Shown: positions 7,393-16,417, counted from the stretch's first letter. The stretch: 64,000 nt of DNA from JAWVFM01 sp963771655 (GCA_963771655.1 CAVYUG010000009.1:62001-126000), one strand, 5' to 3'. The notes: generated from the sequence alone by a model not told the origin. Translations and numbers: made by a program.

Positions 7393-9551
7393 CCGGCGAA
7401 CGCGGGGTCGCGGGCGAAGCGCCTGGCGGCGAGCTCCGCCAGCGGTGCGAGCTCGGGCGTATCGAGCGACCCGGCCGCGGCGAGCATCGCCTGGACCTCC
7501 CCTCGCGCCTCGAGCAGGAGCCTCGAGTCGTCGGGCAGCTCGGCGACGCGGAAGCGCGGGAGGCCGTGCTGCCTGGTTCCGAGGATCTCCCCCTCGCCGC
7601 GCAACGCGAGGTCGATCTCGGCGAGCTTGAAGCCGTCGCGCTCGGTGGTGATCGCCTCGATCCTGCGCCGGGCCAGTTCGGATTCGGCGTCGGCGAAGAG
7701 GATGCAGAACGACTCCTCCGAGCCGCGTCCCACCCGCCCGCGGAGCTGGTGGAGCTGCGAGAGCCCGAAGCGCTCCGCCCCCTCGATCAGCATCACCGTG
7801 GCGTTCGGGACGTCGATGCCGACCTCGATCACCGTGGTTGCCACGAGCACGTCGGCGCGCCCGGAGGCGAACGCGTCCATCGCCTCCGCCTTCTCGCGCG
7901 TCGGCATCTGGCCATGCAGGAGGCCGACCTGGAAGTCTCGGAGCTCGCCGGCCCGCAGGCGCTCGGCCTCCTCGGCGGCGGCCCTCGCCTCGAGCTTCTC
8001 GGAGCCCTCGACCAGCGGGCAGACGACGTATGCCTGCCGCCCCTCCTCGAGCCGTGCGCGGATGAACTCGTACGCGCCGCCGCGCTTCTCCTCCCCAACC
8101 GCCCAGGTCCTTACCGGCTTTCGTCCCGCCGGCATCTCCCGGAGGACCGTGGCGTCGAGGTCGCCATAGGCGGTGAGCGAGAGGGTGCGGGGGATGGGGG
8201 TCGCGGTCATGTGCAGAGCGTGGGGCGCACGCGTCGAGCCCTCCATCTCCGGGCCCTTGGCCGCGAGCGCGCGCCGCTGGCGAACGCCGAAGCGGTGCTG
8301 CTCATCGACCACGGCCACCCCGAGCCGCGCGAGCTCGACGTCCGGCTCGAGCAGCGCGTGGGTGCCGACAACAAGCTCGAGCTCGCCGCTCGCGAGGCGC
8401 CCGAGGCCCTCGCGCCGCCGGGCTGCCGTGGCCGCACCCGTGAGGAGCGTGAAGCGCACGTCGACGCCGGCGAGCAGGCGGTCGAGCGTGGCAGCGTGCT
8501 GCTCGGCCAACGTCTCCGTCGGCGCCATCAGCGCCGCCTGACAGCCCGCCTCGACCGCGCGCAGCATCGCGTAGAGGGCGACCGCGGTCTTGCCAGAGCC
8601 GACTTCGCCCATCAGGAGCCGCTGCATCGCCTCGCCGGATGCGAGGTCGGCATCGATCTCCTCGAAGGCGCGTCGCTGGTCGGCGGTGGGCTCGAAGGGC
8701 AGGGAGCGAAGCCACCCGGTGACGAGGTCGCCCGGCGGGCCGATGCGGATGCCCGCGCGAGTCGACCGCTCCGCCGCGCGCCGGCGCGCCAGCGCGACCT
8801 GATGGAGCAGGAGCTCCTCGAAGGCCAGGCGCTCGCGGGCCGTCGCCGCCTCCGCCGCGCTTCGGGGGAAGTGAATTCCGACGATGGAGTCAGCCTCCCC
8901 GGGAAAGCCGCGGCGGGCGCGAAGCTCGGCCGGAAGCGTTTCGGGAAAGTCGACGGCCGCCGGCATCGCCTGCCAGGTCAAGTCGCGAAGCTTGCGCGCG
9001 CTCAGCCGCTCCGACGCCGGGTGGATCGGCACCAGCCCCGTGGTGTGAAGTCCCCGCGATTCCCCGTTGGATTCGAGAATCTCGTGGTCGGCCACGCGAA
9101 ACTCGCCACCGCGCTCGAGCTTGCCGACGAGGAGCGCGCGCGCACCGGGACGGAGGCGCTCCGCGAGCCAGGCCTGGTTGAACCAGAGCGCCTTCGCCTG
9201 GCCGCTCGCGTCGGCGACGACGGCCTCGACGATCTTCAGGTTGCGTCGGCGTGTCGGTCGCACGCGGGCGCTTCGCACCTCGACCAGCACGGTCGCCTCC
9301 TCGCCGATCCGCAGCTCGCCCAATAGGCCGAGCTTCGTTCGATCCCGGTAGCCACGCGGCACGTGGAGGAGGAGGTCTCCGATCGTCTCGATGCCGAGCT
9401 CGGCGGCCGCCTCCGCGAGCTTCGGCCCCGCCCCGCGCAGGCTCGAGATCGGAGCGGTGAGCCGGCTCGGCCGCGGGCCCGAGCGCAGCCTCGCGCCATC
9501 GAGCTCGGCGAGCTCCAGCGCCTCCCCGCTGCCGATCCCGCGCATTGCCAT
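7389..9551 (-). CDS. recG: ATP-dependent DNA helicase RecG
   Basis: A 720-residue superfamily 2 helicase that regresses stalled replication forks and processes Holliday junctions. It has the N-terminal wedge/OB region (about 80-175), Walker A GEVGSGKT (about 315-322), the DEQH box in VVDEQHRFGVRQR, the TATPIPRTL motif and the C-terminal RGRVGRG motif VI. Three possible starts cluster at 9554 (TTG), 9551 (ATG) and 9545 (ATG); I prefer 9551 because the two-hairpin element just upstream ends exactly 11 nt before it, the same distance seen at scpB and ftsW. The gene overlaps rsmD by 4 nt. Confidence 0.96.
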   Translation of the reverse strand: MAMRGIGSGEALELAELDGARLRSGPRPSRLTAPISSLRGAGPKLAEAAAELGIETIGDLLLHVPRGYRDRTKLGLLGELRIGEEATVLVEVRSARVRPTRRRNLKIVEAVVADASGQAKALWFNQAWLAERLRPGARALLVGKLERGGEFRVADHEILESNGESRGLHTTGLVPIHPASERLSARKLRDLTWQAMPAAVDFPETLPAELRARRGFPGEADSIVGIHFPRSAAEAATARERLAFEELLLHQVALARRRAAERSTRAGIRIGPPGDLVTGWLRSLPFEPTADQRRAFEEIDADLASGEAMQRLLMGEVGSGKTAVALYAMLRAVEAGCQAALMAPTETLAEQHAATLDRLLAGVDVRFTLLTGAATAARRREGLGRLASGELELVVGTHALLEPDVELARLGVAVVDEQHRFGVRQRRALAAKGPEMEGSTRAPHALHMTATPIPRTLSLTAYGDLDATVLREMPAGRKPVRTWAVGEEKRGGAYEFIRARLEEGRQAYVVCPLVEGSEKLEARAAAEEAERLRAGELRDFQVGLLHGQMPTREKAEAMDAFASGRADVLVATTVIEVGIDVPNATVMLIEGAERFGLSQLHQLRGRVGRGSEESFCILFADAESELARRRIEAITTERDGFKLAEIDLALRGEGEILGTRQHGLPRFRVAELPDDSRLLLEARGEVQAMLAAAGSLDTPELAPLAELAARRFARDPAFAG

Positions 9552-9560
9552 CAACCACTT

Positions 9561-9609
9561 GCGGCGGCTTCGCCGCCTGACACGCTTGTTTCGGCGCTAA
9601 AGCACCTCA
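9561..9609 (-). repeat. two-hairpin intergenic element, copy A (upstream of recG)
   Basis: Hairpin 1 is 9563-9577 (minus strand GGCGGC-GAA-GCCGCC). A 15-nt spacer (9578-9592) separates it from hairpin 2 at 9593-9606, which has one C-A mismatch in this copy. The minus-strand stem ends 11 nt before the recG ATG at 9551, and the intervening bases read GCAAGTGGTTG. The other side faces the divergent RidA gene. Four further copies share this architecture (17813, 24943, 40689, 57661). Confidence 0.85.
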
Positions 9610-9642
9610 CAGACACCCCCGCAAGGCTAGGCTCCACTACAG

Positions 9643-10122
9643 ATGGGACGGCTCGACGACCGACTGGCGGAGCTTGGGCTCGACCTGCCGGAGCCGTTCG
9701 CCGCCCCGGCGGGCATCGAGTTCAAGTTCGATCGCGTCCGCGTCGCGGGCGACGTCGGGTTCGTGTCCGGTCACGGCCCGGTGGACGGCGACCGCACGCT
9801 GGTCTCCGGAAAGGTCGGCGCCGACGTGACCGTGGAGCAGGCGGCGGAGGCCGCGCGCCTCACCGGGCTCGCGATCATCGCCTCGCTCCGAGCCGAGTTG
9901 GGGGACCTCGACCGCGTCCGGGGATGGTTCAAGGCTCTCGGGATGGTCAACTGCGCGCCGGGCTTCAACAAGACTCCGGCCGTGGTCAACGGCTTCAGCG
10001 AGCTCGTCTTGGATGTCTGGGGGCCGGAGGTTGGCCGCCACGCTCGGTCGGCGATCGGCGTCGCCGAGCTTCCGTTCGACTGGCCGGTCGAGGTCGAGGC
10101 CGTCGTCGATATCCAGCCCTAG
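9643..10122 (+). CDS. RidA/YjgF/UK114 family protein
   Basis: A 159-residue RidA-superfamily protein. The features FKFDRVRVAGDVGFVSGHGP, GKVGADVTVEQAAEAARLTG and the long helix before GDLDRVRGW follow the chorismate mutase-like RidA fold. Classical RidA deaminates reactive enamine/imine intermediates derived from pyridoxal enzymes; this protein resembles the larger subgroup lacking the canonical catalytic arginine context, so deaminase activity is not assured. It is divergent from recG and ends in a CTAG shared with the stop codon of the convergent GST-like gene. Confidence 0.88.
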   Translation: MGRLDDRLAELGLDLPEPFAAPAGIEFKFDRVRVAGDVGFVSGHGPVDGDRTLVSGKVGADVTVEQAAEAARLTGLAIIASLRAELGDLDRVRGWFKALGMVNCAPGFNKTPAVVNGFSELVLDVWGPEVGRHARSAIGVAELPFDWPVEVEAVVDIQP

Positions 10123-10871
10123 GCGGCCTGAATCTCTGCCGAGACGTCGCGATGACGGCGGTACGTCTCACGGATCCAGCTGACGGCGGGGTGAGCGGCG
10201 AGCGACTCGGCGAACTCCCAGCGCGGCGGGCGGGGCGGCGAGTATTGAAGCTCGTCGGGCCAGGCGAGCGGATAGAGCAGCGCCGCGGCCGTGAGGTCGG
10301 CGACGCTGAAGTCGTCTCCCACGAGGTGGTCGCGGCCGTCGCGCTCGGCCTCGATGCGCTCGAGGCCGGCGACGATTCGCTCACGCGAGCGCTCGGCATC
10401 TGCCTCGCGGAACGTGTACCGCCGCGACGCATAGGCCCACGCGACGCGGCTCGTCGCACGGGTGAACGCGTGGCCCGCGCCGCCGAATCCCGTGGCGATG
10501 AAGCTGGGTAGGTAGCCGTCCTCGTTGCGCATGTCCCAGAACGCGACCCGGCGAACGTCGTGCCCGACGTTCTCGTCGAAGAAGTCCTCGAGCTCGAGCG
10601 CGCGGACGCGATCGGCGGGGTCGGACGGATGCAGCGGGCGGTCCTCGAAGCGCCGTTCGAGCGCCTCGATGATGCGCGTGGAGTCCATGATCCGCCGGCC
10701 GTCCAGGTCGAGCACCGGAAGGGTCCCGCGCGATGAGAACCAGAGCGCGCGCGGCGAGCCCGGAAGGAGCTTGCGCCGAGCGTGCGGGATGCGCCGGTAG
10801 TCGAGCGTCCAGCGGACCTTCTCGTTGTAGTTCGAGAAGGCGTACTGCCAGAGTACGGGTGGGTCGCTCAT
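10119..10871 (-). CDS. glutathione S-transferase-like protein
   Basis: A 250-residue protein starting at the ATG at 10871 (MSDPPVLWQY). The N-terminal thioredoxin-fold half includes SNYNEKVRWTLDY, a TLPVLDLDGRRIMDST segment with the cis-proline and the Glu/Ser glutathione-site pattern, and IIEALERRF. The C-terminal half is all-helical with VGDDFSVADLTAAALLYPL, the N-capping box typical of GST C-domains. Actinobacteria generally lack glutathione, so the thiol partner is unclear. The start overlaps the fakA stop codon by 4 nt, so it is co-translated with fakA although the functions are unrelated. Confidence 0.85.
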   Translation of the reverse strand: MSDPPVLWQYAFSNYNEKVRWTLDYRRIPHARRKLLPGSPRALWFSSRGTLPVLDLDGRRIMDSTRIIEALERRFEDRPLHPSDPADRVRALELEDFFDENVGHDVRRVAFWDMRNEDGYLPSFIATGFGGAGHAFTRATSRVAWAYASRRYTFREADAERSRERIVAGLERIEAERDGRDHLVGDDFSVADLTAAALLYPLAWPDELQYSPPRPPRWEFAESLAAHPAVSWIRETYRRHRDVSAEIQAA

Positions 10872-12526
10872 TGGCTCGCGATCAACCACCAATAGTTGGC
10901 CTGTCCGCCGTCCATGATCTCGAGCTCGGGCCCGCCGTCGAGGTCGATCCCGAGGCTTTGCGCGCGCACCGGCGGATCATCTCCCTCGAGGATCGTGATG
11001 ATCTCCGCACCCTCGCCGAGCTCGGCGATGACCTTCCCCAGGGTTGCGGCCGGGTCACCCCATGCGACGAGGTCGGCGCCGAGCAGCCCGACCGCATCGC
11101 CGCGCGCGTAGCGGCCGTCCGGATCGTCACGATCGGCCGGCGCGACGAGCCCGGTGGAGATCGCATCGAGCTCCGCCTCGAGCCGGCGCGCGTTCTCCGC
11201 CGGGTCCCCCGCGGCGTCGAAGCCTCCCACCATCGCCACCAGGCCCGCCTGGACCGATGTCGAGGGGACGACGAGCGCCCGCCGGTCGGCGAGGCGGACG
11301 GCCTCCTTCGCCGCCATGACGACGTTCGAGGAGTTCGGAAGCACGATGACCTCCTCCCCCCCGGTTTGCTGGATGGCGTCGAGAATCTCGTTGATCGACG
11401 GGTTCAGCGTCGCCCCGCCGTCGATCACCGTCGCGCCCTCGGCCGCGAAGAGGGCCTTCAGCCCATCGCCCGAGGCCACAGCTACGAGGCCCGTGCGAGC
11501 GTCCCGGCCGCCATCGGCGGCCGCAATCGGCGAGCGCGTCGAACCGGCGGCGCGGCGCGCGGCGATCTGGTCGTGCATGTTGGTCGCCTCGAACTGGTCG
11601 ACGTTCCCGTACGTCGCACAGATCTGCCTGACCCGGTCCGGCTCGTCGGTGTGGACGTGGACCTTCAACATGGTCTGGTCCCCCACCACGGCGACCGAGT
11701 CGCCGAGGCCGTTGAGGCGAGGCGCCAGGAACGCGGCATCGAGGCCGCGCCCGGTGACGATGCAGCTCGTGCAGTGGGAGTACTCCGAGTCCCAGTGCAG
11801 GTCGATGTTCGCCGGGGGGTAATGCGGGATCGGCGACTCGGCGTCATAGACGCCCGCAAGGCCCATCACCATGCCCCCGAGAATGACCATCAGCCCGTAG
11901 GCGCCGGCGTCGACGACCCCCGCCTCGGCAAGTCGCGTGTTCTGCCCCTGTGTCTTCTCCAGGGCCTCGAGGCCCGCGCCGAGAGCGGGCCCGATCAGCT
12001 CGCCGAGCAGCGCGTCCTGGGCCTCGTCGCCCATTCCGGGCTCGACGTCCTTGCCCTCGAGCGCCTCGACGCTCTCCTCGACCGAGGTGCGGACTGCGTC
12101 GAGCACCGTGAGAATCGTCCCGGGCTCGGGATCGTGAACGGCGGCGCGAGCGGAGTGCGCCGCGGTGTCGAGCGCGTCGCGCACGAGTGTCGGGCCGATG
12201 AGCTCCCCGCGTCGCGTCGTCAGCTCGCGTGAGGCGCCGCTGATGATCTGGCTGAGGATCACGCCCGAATTGCCCCGGGCGCCCATGAGAGCAGCGTGAT
12301 CGACGGTGGTGATGATCAGGCCGCGATCGATCTGAGCGAGCGCGCTGCGCTCGATGTTCTCGAGCGCCTCGACCACGGCCTGCATCGTCCCCACCATGTT
12401 GTCCCCGGTGTCCCCGTCGGGCACCGGAATCACGTTCAGGGCGTTGATCTCCTCGCGCCGCTCGGCGAGATGGAGGTAGGCGACTTCGGCGACGCGGCGA
12501 AATCGTTCGATCGACGGATCGGCCAT
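10868..12526 (-). CDS. fakA: fatty acid kinase A-like protein (DAK2 domain fusion, YloV family)
   Basis: A 552-residue protein with an N-terminal DhaK-L/DAK2 kinase domain, whose Mg-ATP-binding aspartates lie in PVPDGDTGDN (about residues 35-43), a middle region and a C-terminal FakA-type domain that docks a FakB fatty-acid carrier. FakA phosphorylates FakB-bound exogenous fatty acids for phospholipid synthesis. The tandem with rpmB on one side and recG on the other is a widely conserved neighbourhood of this gene (rpmB-yloV-recG). No fakB is present in the window. Confidence 0.9.
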   Translation of the reverse strand: MADPSIERFRRVAEVAYLHLAERREEINALNVIPVPDGDTGDNMVGTMQAVVEALENIERSALAQIDRGLIITTVDHAALMGARGNSGVILSQIISGASRELTTRRGELIGPTLVRDALDTAAHSARAAVHDPEPGTILTVLDAVRTSVEESVEALEGKDVEPGMGDEAQDALLGELIGPALGAGLEALEKTQGQNTRLAEAGVVDAGAYGLMVILGGMVMGLAGVYDAESPIPHYPPANIDLHWDSEYSHCTSCIVTGRGLDAAFLAPRLNGLGDSVAVVGDQTMLKVHVHTDEPDRVRQICATYGNVDQFEATNMHDQIAARRAAGSTRSPIAAADGGRDARTGLVAVASGDGLKALFAAEGATVIDGGATLNPSINEILDAIQQTGGEEVIVLPNSSNVVMAAKEAVRLADRRALVVPSTSVQAGLVAMVGGFDAAGDPAENARRLEAELDAISTGLVAPADRDDPDGRYARGDAVGLLGADLVAWGDPAATLGKVIAELGEGAEIITILEGDDPPVRAQSLGIDLDGGPELEIMDGGQANYWWLIASQ

Positions 12527-12565
12527 CGGCCGCGGATTATCGCCCCGCCGGACGGAGTTTGTGGG

Positions 12566-12757
12566 CTAGGCGAACTTCGTGACCTTGTTGGCCTTCAGGC
12601 ACCGCGTGCAGACGTAGACGCGGCGGGGCCGCCCGCCATCGTCGATCCGGACCTTCTGGAGGTTCGGGTTGAAGCGGCGCCGCGTGGCGACCATCGAGTG
12701 GCTCCGCGAGTTGCCGAAGGCGGGCGTCTTGCCGCAGCTGAAGCAGACCTTGGACAC
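12566..12757 (-). CDS. rpmB: 50S ribosomal protein L28
   Basis: A 63-residue protein starting at GTG 12757 (VSKVCFSCGK), just too short to be obvious among longer overlapping frames. The core GNSRSHSMVATRRRFNPNLQ is typical of bacterial L28. Cys5/Cys8 and Cys50/Cys53 form two CxxC pairs, so this is a zinc-binding (C+) paralogue type; organisms often also carry a C- copy induced by zinc starvation, but none is in the window. It lies between ribH and fakA on the same strand. Confidence 0.93.
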   Translation of the reverse strand: MSKVCFSCGKTPAFGNSRSHSMVATRRRFNPNLQKVRIDDGGRPRRVYVCTRCLKANKVTKFA

Positions 12758-12779
12758 GAGGCCGGGGATGGTAGCGACG

Positions 12780-13229
12780 CTACGAAGCGAGCTCGGCACG
12801 AAGCCGCGCCAAACGGGCGACCGCGATCGCGGCGTTCCGCCCCTGGTCGCGCTTGCCGCCGCCCGCCCGGGCCAGCGCCTGCTCCATCGTCTCGCAGGTG
12901 AGCACGCCGAAGGCGCATGGGACGCCGGTGTCGAGCTGGACGCGCTGGACTCCCCGCGCCGCCTCGGCGCAGACGTAGTCGTAGTGATCGGTCTCGCCGC
13001 GGATGACGGCACCAAGGCAGGCCACGCCCGCGAAGCGCCCCGACTCGGCGCACCACTTAGCGGCCAGTGGCAGCTCGAAGGCCCCCGGGACCTCGAACGT
13101 CTGCACCGACGCCGGGCTCACGTCCTCCTCGGCAAAGCCCTCGATCGCCCCGTTGACGAGGCGTTCGGCGAGGTCCCCGTAGAAGGTCGCGACGACGAGT
13201 GCGAACTCTCCGGTCCCGGGCTCAGGCAT
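12780..13229 (-). CDS. ribH: 6,7-dimethyl-8-ribityllumazine synthase
   Basis: A 149-residue lumazine synthase, which condenses 5-amino-6-ribitylaminouracil with dihydroxybutanone phosphate in riboflavin synthesis and assembles into a capsid-like shell or pentamer. FEVPGAFELPLAA and LGAVIRGETDHYDYV, with the catalytic His in the latter, are diagnostic. It is the last gene of the ribD-ribE-ribBA-ribH operon and its start overlaps the end of ribBA by 8 nt. Confidence 0.96.
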   Translation of the reverse strand: MPEPGTGEFALVVATFYGDLAERLVNGAIEGFAEEDVSPASVQTFEVPGAFELPLAAKWCAESGRFAGVACLGAVIRGETDHYDYVCAEAARGVQRVQLDTGVPCAFGVLTCETMEQALARAGGGKRDQGRNAAIAVARLARLRAELAS

Positions 13230-14532
13230 CCGGCTCCGATTCCTCGGCCCCGAGCGCCCCCTTCTCGACGTCGCGGCGATGCTCCTCGTGCAGGAGCTCC
13301 TCGTCGAGGGGCAGGCCCTGGTGGTGGAGCGTGTGGCCGAGGCGCTCGCGCTTCGTCCTCAGGTACTCCTCGTTGTGCGGGTTCGGGATCGAGCGGATCG
13401 GCAGCTGGTCGGTGACCGAGAGCCCGTACCCCTCGAGCCCGTGGATCTTCTTCGGGTTGTTGGTGAGGATGCGAATGCTCGAGAGCCCGAGGTCAACCAG
13501 GATCTGCGCGCCAATGCCGTAGTCGCGAAGGTCGGCGGGAAGGCCGAGCTTCAGATTCGCGTCGACGGTGTCGAACCCATCCTCCTGGAGCCGGTAGGCG
13601 CGGAGCTTGTTGAGCAGGCCGATGCCCCGGCCCTCCTGCGAGAGATAGAGCAGCACGCCGCTGCCCTCACGCTCGATCATCGCCAGCGCCGCCTCGAGCT
13701 GCTCGCCGCAGTCGCAGCGAAGCGAGTGGAAGACGTCGCCCGTGAGGCACTCGGAGTGGACGCGGACGAGCACGTCCTCCGCGCCCGCGACCTCGCCCTT
13801 CACCATCGCCACGTGGTGCTTGTCGTCGACGAGCGATCGGTAGCCGACGGCCGTGAACTCGCCGAAGGCCGTCGGCAGGCGCGTGGAGACCACCCGCTCG
13901 ACCAGGCGCTCGGTGCGGCGCCTGTAGGCGATGAGGTCGGCGACGGTGATCATCTTGAGGTCGTGGCGCTCGCAGTAGGGGACGAGGTCGTTGACGCGCG
14001 CCATCGTCCCGTCCTCGTTCATCACCTCGCAGATCACGCCGGCGGGGATGAGGCCGGCGAGCCGCGCGAGGTCGATCGCGGCCTCGGTCTGCCCGGCTCG
14101 CTCCAAGACCCCGCCCTCCTTCGCCTTGAGCGGGAAGACGTGGCCGGGCTGCACCAGGTCCTCCGGAGTCGAGCTCGGGTCGATCGCGACCTGGATCGTG
14201 CGCGCCCGGTCGGCCGCCGAGATGCCGGTCGTCACGCCCTCTCGGGCCTCGACCGAAACCGTGAAGGCCGTGTTGAAGGGAGACTCGTTCTTCGCGGCCA
14301 TCAGATCGAGGCCGAGCTGGTCGCACCGATCGCCGGTGAGCGCGAGGCAGATCAATCCACGGGCCTCCTTGGCCATGAAATTCACGGCCTCGGGGGTCGC
14401 GAACTGCGCGGCCATGGTGAGATCGCCCTCGTTCTCGCGGTTCTCGTCGTCGCAGACGACGACCATCCTGCCGCGGCGGATCTCGTCGATCGCCTCTTCG
14501 ATGGTGGAGAAGGCAGTGGCGGTGTGTTCCAT
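13222..14532 (-). CDS. ribBA: bifunctional 3,4-dihydroxy-2-butanone-4-phosphate synthase/GTP cyclohydrolase II
   Basis: A 436-residue fusion supplying both precursors of riboflavin. The N-terminal DHBP synthase domain (about 1-205) shows DDENRENEGDL (28-38) and the conserved TGISAADRA region; the C-terminal GTP cyclohydrolase II domain has the zinc cysteines Cys262, Cys273 and Cys275 in ECLTGDVFHSLRCDC and the GRGIGL motif. The ATG at 14532 is preceded by GGGAG and overlaps the ribE stop (TGATG), which fixes the start despite a much longer open frame upstream. Confidence 0.96.
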   Translation of the reverse strand: MEHTATAFSTIEEAIDEIRRGRMVVVCDDENRENEGDLTMAAQFATPEAVNFMAKEARGLICLALTGDRCDQLGLDLMAAKNESPFNTAFTVSVEAREGVTTGISAADRARTIQVAIDPSSTPEDLVQPGHVFPLKAKEGGVLERAGQTEAAIDLARLAGLIPAGVICEVMNEDGTMARVNDLVPYCERHDLKMITVADLIAYRRRTERLVERVVSTRLPTAFGEFTAVGYRSLVDDKHHVAMVKGEVAGAEDVLVRVHSECLTGDVFHSLRCDCGEQLEAALAMIEREGSGVLLYLSQEGRGIGLLNKLRAYRLQEDGFDTVDANLKLGLPADLRDYGIGAQILVDLGLSSIRILTNNPKKIHGLEGYGLSVTDQLPIRSIPNPHNEEYLRTKRERLGHTLHHQGLPLDEELLHEEHRRDVEKGALGAEESEPDA

Positions 14533-15140
14533 CAATTGCTCCCTTCCGAGCTCGTAAAGCCTTGCACGAGTCGCTCCACGTGGCGGGCGACGAGGTCCAC
14601 CTCGACGTTCACGCGGTCTCCGTCCGCCAGGACGCCGAGCGTCGTTCGCCCGAGGGTCTCGGGGATCAATGCCACCTCCACGACGGCGCCATCCACCGCG
14701 GCCACCGTGAGGCTCACTCCGTCGAGCGCGATCGAGCCGCGCTCCGCCACGTAGCGCTGGAGGCCCTCCGGAATCTCGATGCGCACGCGCCGCGAGATCC
14801 CGTCGTCCAGGGCCTCGCTGACGGTCCCGACGCCGTCGACGTGACCCTGGACCAGGTGTCCGCCGAGGGGCTCGCCGGCGCGAAGCGCCGGTTCGAGGTT
14901 CACCCGATCGCCCGGGGCGAGGTAGCCCAGCGTCGTCAGCCCCAGCGTCTGGTTCATGGCGTCGGCCTCGAAGCCGGCAGCATCCACCGCGGCCGCGGTG
15001 AGACACACGCCCGCGACGGCGACCGAGTCCCCCTCGCGGAGCTCCGAGCCGAGGGCCGCGCGAACGCGGAGCCTCATCCCGCCGTCACCGCGCTCCGCCG
15101 CCTCGACGCTGCCCAGGTCCTTGACGATCCCCGTGAACAT
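14532..15140 (-). CDS. ribE: riboflavin synthase, alpha subunit
   Basis: A 202-residue enzyme that dismutates two lumazine molecules to riboflavin. It is built of two homologous lumazine-binding barrels: MFTGIV at the N-terminus with VAGVCLTAAAVD in the first half and LDGVSLTVAAVDG in the second, plus GHLVQGHVDGVG at the domain boundary, all signatures of RibE (RibC in Bacillus nomenclature). It is tightly packed between ribD (4-nt gap) and ribBA (1-nt overlap). Confidence 0.96.
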   Translation of the reverse strand: MFTGIVKDLGSVEAAERGDGGMRLRVRAALGSELREGDSVAVAGVCLTAAAVDAAGFEADAMNQTLGLTTLGYLAPGDRVNLEPALRAGEPLGGHLVQGHVDGVGTVSEALDDGISRRVRIEIPEGLQRYVAERGSIALDGVSLTVAAVDGAVVEVALIPETLGRTTLGVLADGDRVNVEVDLVARHVERLVQGFTSSEGSN

Positions 15141-15144
15141 CGGC

Positions 15145-16284
15145 TTACCACTCCCGGAGGCGGGCTGAGATCAGCAGGTCATCGCCGGAGGGAGCGCAGT
15201 CGGTGGCGAGCGCGGGCTGCGCCTCGGAGATCCGGGCGGCGCCGCGGCCGGAGGCGATCGGCAGCGCGTCGCTGGCGCCGATCACGATCGCGCCGACGAA
15301 CAGCCGCATCTCGTCGACCTCGCCGGCGTCGAGGAACGAGCCGGCGAGTCGCGCCCCGCCCTCGAGGAGCAGCGAGGACACCTCACGGGCGCCCAGCTCG
15401 GAGAGCGCGGCGCCCACCTGTTCCGCGCCCTGGCCCGATGCCCTGACGACCTGGGCGCCCGCGCTCTCGAGCGCACGCACCCGGTCGTCCGGCGCCTCGG
15501 CACCGGCGACGACCGTGACCGGTGCGACGTGGATCGTCTCGACGAGGCGCGAGTCGAGCGGAAGCCTCGCCGCCGAATCGAAGACCACCCGCAGCGGCTG
15601 GCGGACGTCATCGGGTTCCTCCGGCCGCGCCGTGAGTAGCGGATCGTCGGCGAGCGCCGTGCCGATGCCTACGGCGACCGCATCGGTCTCAGCGCGCCAG
15701 CGGTGGACGGCGGCGCGGCTCGACTCTCCCGAAATCCAGTGCGAGTCTCCGTCGGCTGTCGCCGTGCGCCCGTCGAGGCTCGCCGCCGACTTGAGGCACA
15801 CATGCGGGCGCCCCGTGCGCGCGCGCTTGCGGAACGGCTGGTTCAGGAGCAGCGCCTCGATTCGCTCCGGCTCGCCGGCCCAGGCGACCTCCACACCGGC
15901 GTCGGCCAGGATCTCGGGGCCGCGCCCCGACGCGTGCTCGCTGGGATCGTCGGAGGCGATGACGACGCGGGCAATGCCGGCGCCCGCGAGCGCGGGCGCG
16001 CAGGCCGGCTGGCGACCGATGTGCGCGCAGGGCTCGAGGGTGACGTAGGCGGTCGCGCCCGCAGGGTCCTCGCCCCGGCGGCGGCAGTCCTCGAGCGCGG
16101 CGGCCTCGGCGTGCAACCCGCCGAGCTCGGCGTGGAACCCCTCGCCGATGATGCGGCCGTCCCGCACGATGACGGCGCCCACCAGCGGATTCGGGCTCAC
16201 GCTTCCCCGTCCCCCTTCGGCCAGGGCGAGGGCCCGGCTCATCGCCTCGCGATCATCGGGCGTCGGCGTGTGGGGGGCCGTCAT
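15145..16284 (-). CDS. ribD: bifunctional riboflavin biosynthesis deaminase/reductase RibD
   Basis: A 379-residue fusion catalysing the second and third steps of riboflavin synthesis. The deaminase domain holds the zinc motif HAE (His58, Glu60) and PCAHIGRQPAC (Cys86, Cys95); the reductase domain shows HVCLKSAASLDGRTA, VGIGTALADDP and LLEGGARLAGSF. It heads the rib operon. I looked for an FMN riboswitch in the leader and saw none; instead the upstream gap holds an 18-bp perfect palindrome (16345-16362) shared with the divergent flippase gene, which may be the control site. Confidence 0.95.
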   Translation of the reverse strand: MTAPHTPTPDDREAMSRALALAEGGRGSVSPNPLVGAVIVRDGRIIGEGFHAELGGLHAEAAALEDCRRRGEDPAGATAYVTLEPCAHIGRQPACAPALAGAGIARVVIASDDPSEHASGRGPEILADAGVEVAWAGEPERIEALLLNQPFRKRARTGRPHVCLKSAASLDGRTATADGDSHWISGESSRAAVHRWRAETDAVAVGIGTALADDPLLTARPEEPDDVRQPLRVVFDSAARLPLDSRLVETIHVAPVTVVAGAEAPDDRVRALESAGAQVVRASGQGAEQVGAALSELGAREVSSLLLEGGARLAGSFLDAGEVDEMRLFVGAIVIGASDALPIASGRGAARISEAQPALATDCAPSGDDLLISARLREW

Positions 16285-16344
16285 GGGCTCCGATCCTGCT
16301 CCTTTCCGGGCCAGCCCGCGCCTAGGGCCGGGTTAGGGATCGGT

Positions 16345-16362
16345 ATTGACTGATCAGTCAAT
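16345..16362. promoter_or_regulatory. 18-bp perfect palindrome in the ribD/flippase divergent gap
   Basis: The sequence ATTGACTGATCAGTCAAT is perfectly self-complementary and presents a TTGACT (-35-like) hexamer on both strands. Its length and symmetry resemble operators of dimeric repressors such as TetR-family proteins, and it lies between ribD (start 16284, minus) and the flippase gene (start 16418, plus). Clear -10 boxes at 17-nt spacing were not found, so its role as a promoter is uncertain. Confidence 0.55.
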
Positions 16363-16417
16363 CAACGGTCATTGTACGACCCGGGCGGCGGGGCCGGGCG
16401 CTACCGTCCCCGCCCTG

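Noticed and set aside
7317..9326. Long plus-strand open frame antisense to recG (669 codons)
   Set aside because: Composition is dominated by Arg, Ala, Gly and Leu with no recognisable domain; it mirrors the codon bias of recG, as is usual in very GC-rich DNA.
16285..16417. FMN riboswitch upstream of ribD
   Set aside because: The leader is short and I see none of the conserved RFN-element segments; only the palindrome stands out.
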